Part shown: piece by piece, positions 1-11,803 of the stretch | Layout of the letters: every line of letters starts with the position of its first letter | Numbering within the stretch: the first letter of the stretch is position 1 | From: Prototheca cutis | Lineage: Eukaryota > Chlorophyta > Trebouxiophyceae > Chlorellales > Chlorellaceae | Assembly: GCA_002897115.2 (NCBI GenBank) | Contig: BCIH01000005.1 | Location: forward strand, 912,683 to 976,682 | Direction: 5' to 3' | DNA length: 64,000 nucleotides | Translations under genes and position numbers: made by a program | Notes under the pieces: generated by a model | What the model was told of the DNA's origin: nothing | The model's database searches: none | The model's input: the letters and a program-made list of their open reading frames with translations, nothing else

Positions 1-3000
1 TCTGGCTCGTGCACGAGCTCCATGGCAATGGATACCCTGCGTCGCTCGCCGCCAGAGATACCCCGGACACGGATCGTGCCGCCGATCCGCGAGGCGGCTA
101 CGCCTTCCAGGCCCAGTTCACGAAGCACGGCCGCCACACGGGCCGGCACGAGTGCGGCGGCGCCGGGGGTGCGGACACGCAACAGCGCCGCGTAGCGCAC
201 GCTTTCTTCCACACTCAGCGTGGGGAGCAGCGTGTCCTCCTGTGGCACAAAGGCAGGTGGAGCGATGGTTCCGCGAGCGCGTGCGCCGGCCCTACCACCC
301 CCGCCGCCGCCTTCCAGGGTCACTGCGCCGGTGCACAGTGCGCCTCGACTCAGGGCTTCGGCGCTGCCAGACAACACGCCTAGCAGCGTGGTCTTGCCCG
401 ACCCCGACGGGCCCAGCAGGCCGACAAGCTCGCCGCTCACGGCATGCCCGCTCACCCGCCGCAGCACGGGCTTTGGCTGGCGCAGAGCCCCAGGCCTCAG
501 GACGGGACCCAGCAGCGGCACCGCCGCCAGTCTGCTGGCTGGCAGGGTCACGCTCACGTCGCTGAACCGAAGCACGCAGTGCTGCGGCTGGGGGCCGGAA
601 GCCTCGAGACCAACCAGCGTGGGGCTTGTGACTGGTGAGGGCACGGCACCGGGCGGGAGCTTGCTTCCGCTGGTAGCAGTGCCCGCCGGCAGGGAACGTG
701 TCCCCAGGGCACCAGCAGCACCCGCGCTCTGAACCGCCGGCCCACCGCTGCCATTGCTAGGCTTCCAGACCTGAGGGTGCATGATCAGGTAAAAAGAAAG
801 GAAACAGACCACAGCCAGTAGGACCATGAGNGGCACCGCCGCAATCACGGGGTTGTAGTCCCTTGTCGACGCTGAAGGGATGTACGTTCCTATCGTTGTT
901 TTGTGGAGGGGGTGCCGTTGGTCCATTGGCATTCTAATAAGTTCCTACGCCGTTTTGCATGAACAACATGCTGAAACCAATGCAGCCACTGATGCAGACC
1001 TTGGCCGATGGTGAATCCCTGGACGATGCACTGTTTCGTGGTGCAGGGCGCCACCAGCGTCACGAAAAAGTCCTTAATGTCAAAGGTGCACTCCCCTGTG
1101 TTGGCGTCGCAGCTGATCACGCAGGGGTTGCCTGCAATCACATCCAGCACTCCCTGCAGATCGCCTGCGGGGATTGCACAGGCAACCCACGGTTTTGTGA
1201 CTTGGAGAGGCCTCCCTCCATGGGGACTGTTGCGAAGAGGGGGGCTGTCAGATGCATTGCCCATACCCCGCGCCCCTTGATAGGATCAACGCTGCCCAAT
1301 GTTCCCAGGCCTGTTCTTCCAACAAAAGAAAAAAGCCACGCCACGTACTAGGGCAGGTGGTCTCGCAGTCGCAGGACACGCTGTTGCATTTGGCGATGGA
1401 TGTGCCGAGTTCAAAGACGCAGTTGCTGGCCTTGCAGGTGACGGGGTTGCTGCTGGAGCTCTCCAGCGCAAAGTTTACCTGCATCGTTTGCGGGGTCGGT
1501 CGTGACCTCCTCGGCCCGTTCCATTATCAAACCATTGCTGCAAAACATGTGTTGCCGCACATGTTCACGCAGAGGACTGCGCTCCATCACCGGGTGCGGG
1601 CCCTCCGGTCCGCACAACAATGTGCACCCCCCAAACACGCGCGCACATTGCAAAAGGGTTCGCCGCTGCCGTCCAGGTTGCTGCTGGTGACGGCCTGGGC
1701 ATTACTAACAGAGGATGAGTCATCGGAGCTGGAGGTGTTGCAGTAGACAAAAAATGTCCCGGGGACGATGATGCCATCCAGGCCGGTGCCTTCCAGCGTG
1801 CACTCATAGCTCAGGAAGGCCGTTTGCTCGGTGTAGTTTGACGAAGAACTACAGCTCCCGGCATCCAGGCCTTGCACAATCCCGCCACAGGAAGTGTCTG
1901 CCTGGCAGGCAGTGCACCCGATGCCCCCCCAGCCGGCCTCACACTCGCAGGAAGCCGTCGTGGAGTTGTAGACTTGCAGCGTGCCGCAGGCTGCATGCAC
2001 AGTTTGAGGTGTGGAATGTGGGTGTATGCGGTTGGGTATGGGGAGGAGGGTGGGAGCTTTTGGGGCAACAAATTTTCAACCCCCCAAAACCACACAGACA
2101 AGAGCCAGCAGTCCAAACAAGCACAGAACCCGACTACCACTCACTCTGCGTGGGCGTGCAGGGAGCGGGTGCTGCCGGCGGCGGTGGGGGTGCAACATCA
2201 CACTGCTGCGCATCACTCGCGCTGGTTGGGAACAGCGAGCAAAACCCGCTGCCCACGGTGCAGTCGGCCCCCGCCCAGCCGCACTCGCACTCGCAGGTGG
2301 GCATCTGCGTTGCATTCGTCCCAGTGGCTGTGCTGACGTTGGCTGCGGCCAGCACACAGCGGCCGTGCGGCCCACAGACGGGGTCGCAGCCCAGCGTTAC
2401 GCTGCCCGCCAGCGTGGCATTGGTCAGGGTGTAGTTGCTGATGCCCAGCAGATTCGACCCCGCAAGGGTACCGTGGTAGTACCCGATCATGGCCACGTCC
2501 AGTCCCGTCAGCGTCAGATTGAGCTGTGGGCCGCTTGAAGCGGCAGTCACAGCGGCGGCCCCCGTCCCGTTGACGCCCAGCAAGCTCACCGGCTGGTTGG
2601 CACCCACCAGCGAGGTCTGCACCGCACCGCCGCCCGTCACCTCCAGGTGTACAGATGTGGTGAAGCCGTCGCCGGTCGTGGAGGCAGCCAGCGTCGCATT
2701 TGACAGCGACAGCGCCACGTCCGCCCATGTGATGTTCACAAGCGATCCGCTTTGCAGCTGCGTGATGTGGAACGAGGCTGGAGTGGGAGCGGGGAAAGGC
2801 CGCACAGATGGACCTGCCAAATCCCCAAAACAACCCTCTCCAGAAGTTGGAGTCCCCTGACCGATCCCCCAAACGTCCAGGGCTCACGAGGATATTGGTT
2901 GGGTAGATCAGCAAGGGGCCTGTGTCATTGGTGGTGGCCAGTGTGGCCCCTTCCAAGGCTTGCAGCAGGCCTTGGCCCATGGTGGGACAAGCCTCAGTCC

Positions 3001-3235
3001 CAGGCAGCGTGAGCACCAGGCTGCCCTGGAATCCCGTCACCGTGCTCGCCGGGGAAACTGCCAGATCGGCTGCCACGGGGCTGATGACGGCACCTCCAAA
3101 CTCAAACGTCGAGGCCTCGGGATCCAGGCTGAGCGTCACATTGCACGCCCCCAGAGCCGCAGGAATGCAAGAAAAAGTCATTAAAACAACAATCCAGGCG
3201 CCAAGAGCCGCAGCAGCTCGGCGTGGAGGCGCCAT
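1..3235 (-). CDS. ABCG-family transporter with EGF-like ectodomain (ADP1-like), 3' end cut by window edge
   Basis: An ATP-driven membrane exporter of the ABCG (white-brown) family; the substrate cannot be told. Translation starts at the ATG at 3235-3233 with a clear signal peptide (MAPPRRAAAALGAWIVVLMT, then a hydrophobic stretch ending AALGA). A Ser/Thr/Asn-rich ectodomain follows, with cysteine-rich EGF-like stretches (CDPVCGPHGRC; CECECGWAGADC; CECEAGWGGIGC) and further cysteines in exons near 1482-1351 and 1174-1007. A transmembrane segment (IAAVPLMVLLAVVCFLSFYL) lies around 860-800. The nucleotide-binding domain has Walker A GPSGSGKT at 413-390 and signature ISGGERRR at 59-36. The gene leaves the window just before Walker B, so the membrane domain is missing here. 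Introns lie near 2887, 2146, 1650, 1350 and 1006. Signal peptide, EGF-like cysteines, one membrane segment and then the NBD matches yeast Adp1 and the plant ABCG24/28 group. Membrane location (plasma membrane or ER) is unknown. Confidence 0.85.
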
Positions 3236-3737
3236 GACCGACCCACAGCTGTTCCAGAAGCTGGGGTGCGGGGGGTGCGCTGCGGTTCACCTGCAATGGA
3301 GCACCTGCATGGCGCGGACAATAATTCAAAACTGTGCAGATATATCTGCGCATGATTCTGCATCGTTACCGGCATTGAGGGGTGGGTGTCGTACTCCGCC
3401 CCCGCACGATCACAATTACGTGGGGGTCGGATGAGCGCAAAGCAACTGAAGCTGGACCTGAGTGCTCTTTTTTTTGGCGGGACCCAGCCGGGCGCAGGAC
3501 CANCATCGCAATGCATGGGACATTTCTAGCCCCGTACTCTTCATTTCCAGGGCAGTCTTGCATTCCAATACGATTTTCATATATTCGATGATTGACGATT
3601 GAGGCGCAAGCAGGCCATCTCTGGTGGATTGGCTGCCCGAGGCCGAGGGGCTCCCTCCTGAACTGGCCCTTTCCCCTCCCGCCGCAGCTGAGCTGGAGCT
3701 TCACGACCGGTGCTGAAGAGAGAAAACGCCCACAGCA
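3236..3737. promoter_or_regulatory. Shared promoter region between divergent ABCG and RPA49 genes
   Basis: About 500 bases separate the two divergent start codons, so both promoters must lie here. I see no TATA box at a convincing distance and no protein-like reading frame. A short T-run sits at about 3469-3476. The promoter assignment is inference from gene orientation only. Confidence 0.4.
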
Positions 3738-5721
3738 ATGGGAAAGCGGAAATCGCGGCAGGGTTCCGGACTCATGCCGGCGGCAGTGTCTCAGGAGCCG
3801 GCGCAGCTGAACTCGGACCCCAGTGCCGCCGGCCCGTACGCCGTGTACTTTCCCTCGGGCTTTGACCCCGCCATCGGCGTGGCCTGGGATACCCTGGTGG
3901 ACCAGCGCAAGAAGCAGAGCCTGGTGGTCGGCAGGACCCAGGACGTGGACTTTGTGGGCAGCAGTGCCAGCAGCGTGGCCAGTGCCCTGCCGCCCCCCTG
4001 CAAGTAGGCTTCTGGGGGTTTGGAGGCCTGGGTGGCGGCCCGGGAATGGATCCGACCCCGGGTGGGGTTTTCAATTTGTTGCTTTCTTTCTCTGTTATGG
4101 ATGATGACTGCTGGAGGGCCAGAGGGCGCGTGGCACGTTGAGGCTGTTAGCACTGCATGCATGTACCCAAGTACCTACATGGCCAAGCAATGGCGGCAAA
4201 ATCCGGCTGTCCAGCCTTTGGTGCCCCGAGCGGTGCCCACGTGGCGGGAGGGCAAGCTTTGCTGCCACATGAATACCATCACTGGTGACTGGTGCCGATG
4301 TACTGGCCGCCTGCCTGACGCTCCTGTCCTGGCGGCAATTCCTGCGCACCATACATTCATTTATTTGTTTGAAATCATCAACAACGTTTGTTTCCTGAGC
4401 ATAGTATCAGCCCATTGACACACACACACACACACACACATAATTCACTTGTTTCTAAACTGGACACAATTGCGACCATGCTGTACTGCTGACCCAAAAA
4501 ACTCCCAAAAATCCTCTCCCAAGACGTCCTCACCCCGCTGTCATCAACTCTTTTGCCTTTCATAGGTATGCGCTGGGCATGTACGACAGCACGACGGGCC
4601 GGCTCCAGGTCGTCCCCGTGTCGCACGATCGGCTGCTCCGCATGGACCCTCGGGTGCATGGCGTGAGTTACGGTCCAAGCGGCGAGGGCGCGGGGTCCGA
4701 GGCCGACCGCAAGACCGCGGGTTTCCGGCTGGTGGAGGCGCTGGGATCGCAGCGCCGGCGCCGGCAGCTGCTGGCGCGCGAGGCCGCGCGCGTCGACCCC
4801 GGGCAGACGGTGTCTGGCGCGGAGGCGCTACGTGCACAGGTGCGCACGCAGGGCAAGGGCGGCCTGGCCTCGCCGACCAAAGAAGACCTGGTTCGTGCCG
4901 CGCTGGCGGGGCGGCCCCTGCCCCCCCACGACGACCAAGCCACGACGGCTGACGCGGCGTACCCGATGCGCTGGCTGGTCTGGGACGCAGCATGGGACGC
5001 ATTGCCTGTCGCGGAGTATCTGTCCCTTGCAGCCGACGTGACCGCGGGAAACTGCGCAACGGCCGACGACTGCCGCTCGACACTGCAGCTGCAACATGGG
5101 ATTGCTGTCCAGAGCAACTATGTCGCAGCGAGACTGGCCGCCCGAGGAGCGTGGCAGCAGTCCGAGGCACTGGTGCCAGCTCGTGGCCGCCAGGACCGGG
5201 CGCGGCTGCTGGCGCTGCTGGACGCGCTTTTAACGCTGGCCAAGCGTTGGTCGAGCCTGCGCGGTGGCGCCCGGGCTGGCGTGCCGGGGACCATGGATGC
5301 CCTTGCCGAAAAGACGGGATTCCCGGCAGCCCTGCTGACGCCCCTGCTTGCCAAATTCTACACCTACCATCCGCCGCAAGACGCGGGGGAGGCCGGGCCC
5401 GCGGCCGAACGTTGGGTGCTCCCCGCTGCACGACGCGAGCTCCTGCTCAACTGGGCACTGGCCGTCGCGATTCGTGCCGAGCCAGGCAACGCGGTCGACC
5501 CGCAGGAAGTCGCCGCGCTGGCCGCGGAGCTCGGAGTGAAAACAGCGGCGCTCGCCGAACGTGCCCGTGAGCTGGGCGCCTCCACGCCTTCGACCGGAGG
5601 GACGGGCGCTGCCAGGGGCACGCGCATCGTCTTGCTGCCCAAGACGGCCGAGCCAAGGACCCTGGCGTCCTACTTCCCAGAGCTCAAGGCCATCAAGCGC
5701 TCGGGGCCGGGCAGGGGATGA
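3738..5721 (+). CDS. RPA49: DNA-directed RNA polymerase I subunit RPA49 (A49)
   Basis: A subunit of nucleolar RNA polymerase I which, with its A34.5 partner, forms the TFIIF/TFIIE-like subcomplex used in rRNA gene initiation and elongation. Exon 1 (3738-4003) encodes the N-terminal dimerisation region (YAVYFPSGFDPAIGVAW; RTQDVDFVGSS). The intron spans 4004-4565 in phase 2 and joins C-K-YALGMYDSTTGRLQVVPV, the typical continuation of this fold. Exon 2 runs to TGA at 5719-5721 and holds the C-terminal tandem winged-helix region, ending RTLASYFPELKAIKRSGPGRG. The protein is about 470 residues, close to the family size. The sole intron carries an AC dinucleotide repeat. The call rests on the N-terminal motif pattern and the overall layout; I see no sign of damage. 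Confidence 0.85.
4418..4440. repeat. (AC)n microsatellite in RPA49 intron
   Basis: Twenty-three bases of alternating A and C within the 562-nt intron of RPA49, beginning about 125 nt before the acceptor. Likely length-variable. Confidence 0.9.
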
Positions 5722-6238
5722 TGTGTAGTGCTGGCTGAACCCATCTGTCCCCTGCGCCTGCCTTGGACGTCTTGCGGATTCTGTGTGTGGATGCTGCCTG
5801 GCATCAGAATCAGAATCAGAATCAGAATAACAGTCCACGTTTGGATGCAATCGACACCTGGATCTGAATATTTAAATAGACCGCCCGTCCCAGGGTCCCC
5901 AGCACACCATTGCTGGAGAACAGGAACCCACAAAATTAAGATATTGGGACTCATCCGATCCCGGAACATCGAGAGTAATGATCATCGTTTGACAGCAGGA
6001 CCATGGAAATGGCCTTGAGCCGGCTCCCAACTCCCAAACCTGAAGGGGTTTGCCCCGTCAGCCAATCACGTGACGGACGTCTGCATGCCCGATGCGAGGA
6101 AGCGCCCGTCCGGGTGTCACGCCCTGGGGCCTGTGCTATGCCGAACACCACAAACGCAACCCACANGGGCACACGATCACATCCTCGTCCCAGGAATAAA
6201 TTTTTTCTAGGTGCCGCTCGGGCTGGCAACAAGCGTCC
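5722..6238. other. Intergenic: RPA49 3' flank and ACT-gene promoter
   Basis: Holds the presumed RPA49 3' UTR, a small hexanucleotide repeat at 5803-5828 and the presumed promoter/5' UTR of the downstream ACT gene. No convincing coding potential. Confidence 0.5.
5803..5828. repeat. (ATCAGA)4 tandem repeat
   Basis: Four perfect ATCAGA units plus two bases of a fifth, about 80 nt downstream of the RPA49 stop codon and probably in its 3' UTR. Confidence 0.9.
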
Positions 6239-8191
6239 ATGTCTGCGGCCCCTCGCCTGAGTGGCGTGGCCCTGGAGAGGGCACCGCCCTCCGCCCCGGC
6301 CTTCCGCCAGTTTGCACGGTGAGGCTCCGATCTGGGATCCTAGGACATGCATGCGGGACATGCGTGCGTGCTCCAAGCCAACACAGGCTTTTCTCGACAT
6401 GCCCTCGGCTAGCCCGAACCATGCAGGGTCGGTGGCCTTCGGAACTCTAGGACCGCAGCCCGCGCTCCTGGGGCGGGGCGGCTTGTCGTCAGGTGCGGCG
6501 TACAGGGTTGGTATTGATGGATCACGGAGGGGCGTCTCCCGGNCGCCCGGTCCGCGCATGGATCCCCCGCGAGCCGTGCCGTCGGTTTTCCGTGCGTGGG
6601 GGCTGGGAANGGGGTGGTGTTGGGCCATGCGTGGTGGGGGGCCTCCAACTCCCACACCAGCCCCAGCAGCCGTGTAGAGTGCTGCGGTCCAATCTTTTGA
6701 AATGGAAGCACAGCACTGAAAGCTGACATTCCTTTCTCCACCAAAAAAACACTCCGATGCGTCAGATCGGCGGTGGCAGGCAACACGGACTTGAATGGCG
6801 CCGAGGCGCTGGCCCGGGAGGCCCAGCGGGCNCAGAAGAAAGAAGGGCACGATGTCGTGGAGGTCAAGATTGACAACCACTCCGAGCCCTTTGCAACCAT
6901 CGTTACGGTGTCATACGGCGAGCAGCTGGGCGAACTCCTCGACACGGTGCGTTGCGGTGGGACCATGCTCAACCAACTGTGGGGCGACAGNAGCACTGTT
7001 TTTCTATGAGTTATTTTGGGAGACGGAGATCCTCGGGAGTTGGTGGGAAGGNGGCAGGCCCGCGCTCTTTCTTCACTGGTGACCTCTGTTGGGCCCCTGT
7101 TGGGTCAACCCTGCTTGACCTCCCCACCTCCATCCCATGCAGGTCGCTGCGCTCAAGGCTCTGGGCCTGAACATCAAGCGGGCCAAGCTGCGGGGCCACA
7201 AGCAAAAGTTTTACATCACCGATGCCGCGACAAGCGAGAAGATTGTCAAATCCTCTCGCCTGGAAGAGATCCGGCTGACCATTCTCAACAACATGCTGCG
7301 GGTGCGGCTGGAGGGTTGTGATGGGGCAGCAAAACACACCCGCACNTTCTTGACCCGAGGGACTCCCTGATAACAACCTCCCCACCACCACACACACAAG
7401 TAAAAGAAATTCCCCTTCCTTTGTCTACAGTACCACCCCGAGATGAGCTCGCAGCTGGCCTGGGGATCGCCCGCTGCGGCCCAGGGGACCAACGTCGCCG
7501 ACGATGCTTCGCCGCTGGGCGTGCGCAAGTACGGCATCAAGACCCAGGTGGAAGTCCGCGATGACGAGAACGGACTATACAGCAAGCTGCTGGTCAACAC
7601 CCTCGACCGCCCTGGTCTCCTCACGGGTGCGTGCTTGCTTTTTCATACTCCATTTTTATGTTGATAATGGGAAGCAAAGCAGAGGGCGCTGTTGGGCATT
7701 GTTCTCTAAGTTTCTGTGAATGAAGATTGATCGACGACATGCATGTCTGCACAGATTGAAAAGTAAAAGCCCGCACTCACTGCATTTTGCTGCAACAGAT
7801 ATTGTCCGGATCCTCAAGGACATCTCGCTCAACGTCATTTCGGCCGAGGTCGACACCATCGGTCGGAATGCCTTTGACATCTTCCAAATCACATACCACG
7901 GCGAGCCTCTCCCACCGCCCATGTGCCTCCTGGTCGTCAACTCGCTGCAGGTGAGAGGGCCTTTTTTTGGGGGGGGGGGGCCCGGGGGCGCCGGCGGTCG
8001 CGGCCACATCTGCAATGGGTGTTCCGCTGGGCTGCTCATTCAGTCTGAACAAAGCATGCATGCACGTACAACCCTTTGCACACCACACAACAGTTTATCA
8101 CTCGTAAAACTCCAAAACCCCAAACAAAATGCATGTGCAGTACTACCTGTCGGCAACAGAGGTGGAGAAGGCTTGGTCCGAGTCGTACTGA
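6239..8191 (+). CDS. ACT-domain protein, ACR11/ACR12-like, probably plastid-targeted
   Basis: A protein with two ACT domains, ligand-binding modules that usually sense amino acids. Arabidopsis ACR11/ACR12 are chloroplast proteins, and ACR11 is reported to bind glutamine synthetase; the same role here is inference. Exons joined by phase: 6239-6318, 6766-6946, 7143-7301, 7431-7626, 7799-7950, 8141-8191 (TGA). Exon 1 encodes a basic, Ala/Arg/Ser-rich leader (MSAAPRLSGVALERAPPSAP) that fits a plastid transit peptide, and its phase-2 end matches exon 2 exactly, which supports this start. ACT 1 reads EPFATIVTVSYGEQLGELLDT then VAALKALGLNIKRAKL. The linker has EEIRLTILNNMLRYHPEMSS. ACT 2 reads YSKLLVNTLDRPGLLTDIVR then ILKDISLNVISAEVDT. 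The last intron carries a T7-G12 tract. About 270 residues, as in the family. Confidence 0.85.
7951..8140 (+). repeat. Intron of the ACT gene with T7-G12 homopolymer
   Basis: The intron opens with GTGAGA at 7951. T7 at 7962-7968 is followed directly by G12 at 7969-7980, and the intron ends in CAG at 8140. It is one of several introns in this window with a T-run joined to a G-run shortly after the donor. Confidence 0.8.
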
Positions 8192-8687
8192 GGGCTTGGG
8201 CTCCCTGCTTGATGATGATGAACTCACTCGTTGAGAGCAACGCAGAATGGATGTACCCACACACGGCGCCGGAAGGCCACGACCTTGTGCATGAGAAGAC
8301 AACCTCCCTCCACTGGTACACAACCAACCGGGGTCGCGGTCCAGGCGCCACGTCGATTTGAGCGAACGCTCCGCCCGTCCACTGTAGCATTTCGGACGCT
8401 GTTGTCAAGTTGTTCATGTGCTGTGCATACCCTGTGTACTAGGCGTGCTGATGCCGTTGAGCACAAAGGCTTCAGGAGAGTGGGGCCATTTGGCACCCCG
8501 TACCAGCCAGAAAAATGGCGCGATCCACAGATGGGAGCGTGCACGAAAGCAAGGTGTGCTACACACAGGTATGTAGATTATTGTGCATTATCACGGTCAT
8601 TTGTCATGTAGACAAGCCGACACATGGCATCCTAGCCTGACGTGAAGCCGGCGCGAGGCCAAGACGCCCCGGGGTGTCGGGACCAGG
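8192..8687. other. Intergenic between ACT gene and HRD1
   Basis: About 500 bases covering the 3' flank of the ACT gene and the promoter of HRD1. No reading frame on either strand looks like protein and no structural RNA is apparent. Confidence 0.4.
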
Positions 8688-11451
8688 ATGGGGTTGCTTA
8701 CCATGCGATCCTACATCGCCATGTCCACCCTGGCCGGGGCACTGGTGGTGTGGCATGTCTACTCGCTTCATCAGCAGTGAGTGGGATGTGGGGCACCTCT
8801 CTGGCGCGTGCCGTCNTGCCAGACGGATCCCAGAAGGAAGGGAACTTCTGATCACTCGGCTCAGATCCTCCCGGGATGCCGACTGCACCCGCGCCCGTCC
8901 TGCCGCGCAGATTCTTCCCCACCGTGGTGCACCTGGCTTCCTCCAAGTTCTGTGTGGCGGTGATGGGCAACATGGCGTTCGCCCTGGAACTTTTATTGGT
9001 CAAGGGCATCGTCAGGGTGCGTGGACGCAGGGACCGGTCAGTCGAGTCCTCGGCCTGGCGATGCATTTGCCAACAGCTACACTCTCCCTCCCCTGGCTCA
9101 TCCCCTCTCACTCTTCCCCCTCCTGCTCCGCAGCTGTTCCTGGGACAGCTGCGCAGCTCGGAAGTTGAGCGGGTGACGGAGCGAGCGTCGCAGGCGGTGC
9201 TTGAGACGTGTCTGGCGATGACCATCTTCCGCCAGGACCTGGGCGCTGGCATTCTGGCTGTGTTTGTGCTGCTCTGCTTCCTCAAGGTCCTCAACTGGAT
9301 CGTGGCAGACCGCGTGGACTTCCTAGAGTCAACCCCGGCCGTCAGCAGGTTGACCAGCGTCCGGCTCGTCGCTTTTAACATCCTGCTCCTGGTGTGGCGT
9401 GGGTGGAGGGTGGAGTCGTCGTTTGGACATGTGATGGTTGGGTGGCGAACTGGTCTCATGGCTCCTGAGATTTCTCTGGTCGACAGCGTGACGGCGGCCA
9501 CTCTGTGCTGCATGGCATCGCCCAAGAACGCGCCTCTGTGCCCACCCCTGCTTGCCCACAGGTTGCGCAGTGCATGATGCTGCAGTACACCATGGCCACC
9601 ACGCTGCGAGTGGGTGTTTCGCTGCACTTTCTTTTTGCGTTCGAAGCCGCCGCGGCCGCCACATCCTGCCTCGTCACGCTCGTCAAGTACTGCATGTGCG
9701 TTCGTCGAATTTTTTTGTGTTTGGAGTAGTGCTGCGTGCNCCGGCGGATGAGCGTTGCTGCTTGATCACGATGGCAGTGCGGTTCTCAGGCAGGTCATGG
9801 CAATCCGCTGCAACCTCTGGTCTCTTCCGCACCCAAAGACGCCACTGCCCCTCGACTCCCCAGGGCGGAGGCTGAGCTGGCGATGGGTGGGCGGTGGGAC
9901 GGCAAGGGCACGGCAGTACTGTACCTGGAAATGGCACTGGATCTTGTTCATCTCCTTCTTTACGTCATCTTTTTCGCTGTCGTGTTTACCACCCACGGCA
10001 TCCCCCTCTACCTGGTGGGTTGTGTTTTTCCCTTTTTGTTTTGTTTTGTTTTTTGGGGGGGGGGGGGGGGGGGGCCTGCTCTTGTGCTCTTTCCATGGCC
10101 GACGACAACATGGATGTCCCAATTGCCACCACCGCCACCAATAATCAACACCTCCCTAACCAATCGGCTGCAGGGCCGGGATGTGTACACGACGGTGAAG
10201 CATTTCGTGCAGCGTGTGCGGCATTTCCTTCGTTACCGGCGGCTGACGGCCAACATGGACGCACGGTTTCCGGCGGCGACAGCCGAGGATCTGGAGCGTG
10301 CGGACCACACGTGCATCATCTGCCGCGAAGGCCTGGCGGCAGGGGCAGGGGCCAAACGCCTGCCCTGTGGCCACGTTTTCCACCGGCGCTGCCTGCGCTC
10401 CTGGATGGAGCGGCAGCAGACATGCCCCATCTGCCGTGGACCCGTGGAAATTCCGACCGCAGCGCCTGGCCGCCCGCGGGGCCCTCAGGCCCGCGGCGCC
10501 CCAGCCCCAGCCGGGATGCCAGGGTGGCCGGCGCCCCGTGGAGCCCAGCAGGGCCCCGCAGCGGCGGCAGAAGCCGCGGCGGCGGCGGCACATGGACATC
10601 CCACCCGGCCGCCTCACCGCATGCAGCACGACTGGCCGGCGCTGATGGAAGGTCTCCGNCAGAGACGGCTGCAGGGCACAGCAGGCACGGCGGCGGCAGA
10701 ACCCCAAGCTGCCCCGCCAGGGGCAGAGGGGGCCCCGCCGATTCCGATTCCTTCAGGGCCAGGGACCACGCCGGCGGCACCGGGGGGGGAGGGATCAACG
10801 ACAGCACCAGCAGCAGCGGCGGGCGACCCCCAGTCAGGCACAGCCCAGACGTCTGGTGGCCCAGCTTTACCCATCGATCCTGTGGCACAGCAGGCAGCCA
10901 TCGCAGCTACGAGTTTCGTGCTGGCGGCGAGTCTGGCCCCCGCGGTTCCGGGGTTGGCACCGCAGCACCGCGAACAGCTGGACCAGCTGCTGGCACTGCC
11001 GGGCATGGACGCGGCGCTGGAGGCCGCGGCTGTGGCCTTGCAGGCCACACTGGCGGGGCAGATTGCTGCACTCGACCGACTGCGGGCTCTGATCCGACCC
11101 GTCGGTGATGGTGGAGTGGAGAGTTCGAGTGCGGCAGGGCCCAGCACGGACGATGCACAAGGACGAGGAACAGCGCCGGACGCTGTGGTGGGGTCGGCAG
11201 TGGAAGAAGCTAAAGCGGCAGAGCACGTGAGCACCACCACCTTAGCCGCATCCTCAAGCATGGTGCCTGACTGTCCTCCAGAGCAGGACCAGACTGCTGC
11301 TGAACCAGTTCCACCAGCCGACGCCGACGTCCCAGCAAGGCGGCGCGTGGACGACGACCCAGGCGACATGAGCGAAGCGGCCGTGCTCCGCCGACGACGG
11401 CTGCAGCGATTTGCGGCGCAAGCAGATGGGGACGTGCAGCGCCAGGAATGA
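8688..11451 (+). CDS. HRD1: ER-associated degradation E3 ubiquitin ligase HRD1/synoviolin
   Basis: A multi-spanning ER-membrane RING ligase that retrotranslocates and ubiquitinates misfolded ER proteins. Exons by phase: 8688-8776, 8911-9016, 9134-9391, 9562-9695, 9864-10014, 10174-11451 (TGA). The N-terminus (MGLLTMRSYIAMSTLAGALV) and FFPTVVHLASSKFCVAVMGN form the first membrane hairpin. LFLGQLRSSEVERVTERASQ, IFRQDL and VADRVDFLESTP are family hallmarks, and further membrane segments end in HGIPLYL. GRDVYTTVKHFVQRVRHFLR leads to the RING-H2 domain CIICREG...LPCGHVFHRRCLRSW...CPICR at about 10310-10435, with all eight zinc ligands present. A low-complexity tail of roughly 330 residues rich in Ala, Pro and Gly follows. 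The last intron (10015-10173) carries a 20-G run and stays open in frame. Confidence 0.93.
10055..10074 (+). repeat. G20 homopolymer in HRD1 intron 5
   Basis: A run of 20 G follows a T-rich stretch (TTTTTGTTTTGTTTTGTTTT) inside the 159-nt intron 10015-10173. Confidence 0.9.
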
Positions 11452-11803
11452 AATGAGATGAGCGCTGGGATGATCGTCCCGATCGGGTCCTTCCCGACCA
11501 GGTTCCCTGCGTTCAAGAGCACCTTCCCATCCTGCCTCTGCCATGGTACCGGCCGCAAACAATGTTATTATTGACAACGCAAACCGCCCCTTGAAGAACA
11601 ACAGCGTGGAGTTGCAACTGGCTAAGTGAATGCTGCGGGCATTGTCCTGGCAAGGCCAGGCGCCAAGCTTGCGAGAACATCAAGGGGGGAGAGCTACAGA
11701 CCGCCGATCTCACACATTTTCATCATACATCGCCAAGTGCTAGGTCGCGTCGAGGGGAAGAAAGGGTCATGGGGCGGGTGGCCACCGATACTTGAAGGAC
11801 ACC
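11452..11803. other. Intergenic between convergent HRD1 and HVA22 genes
   Basis: About 350 bases between the two stop codons, expected to hold both 3' UTRs and terminators. Nothing else recognisable. Confidence 0.4.
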
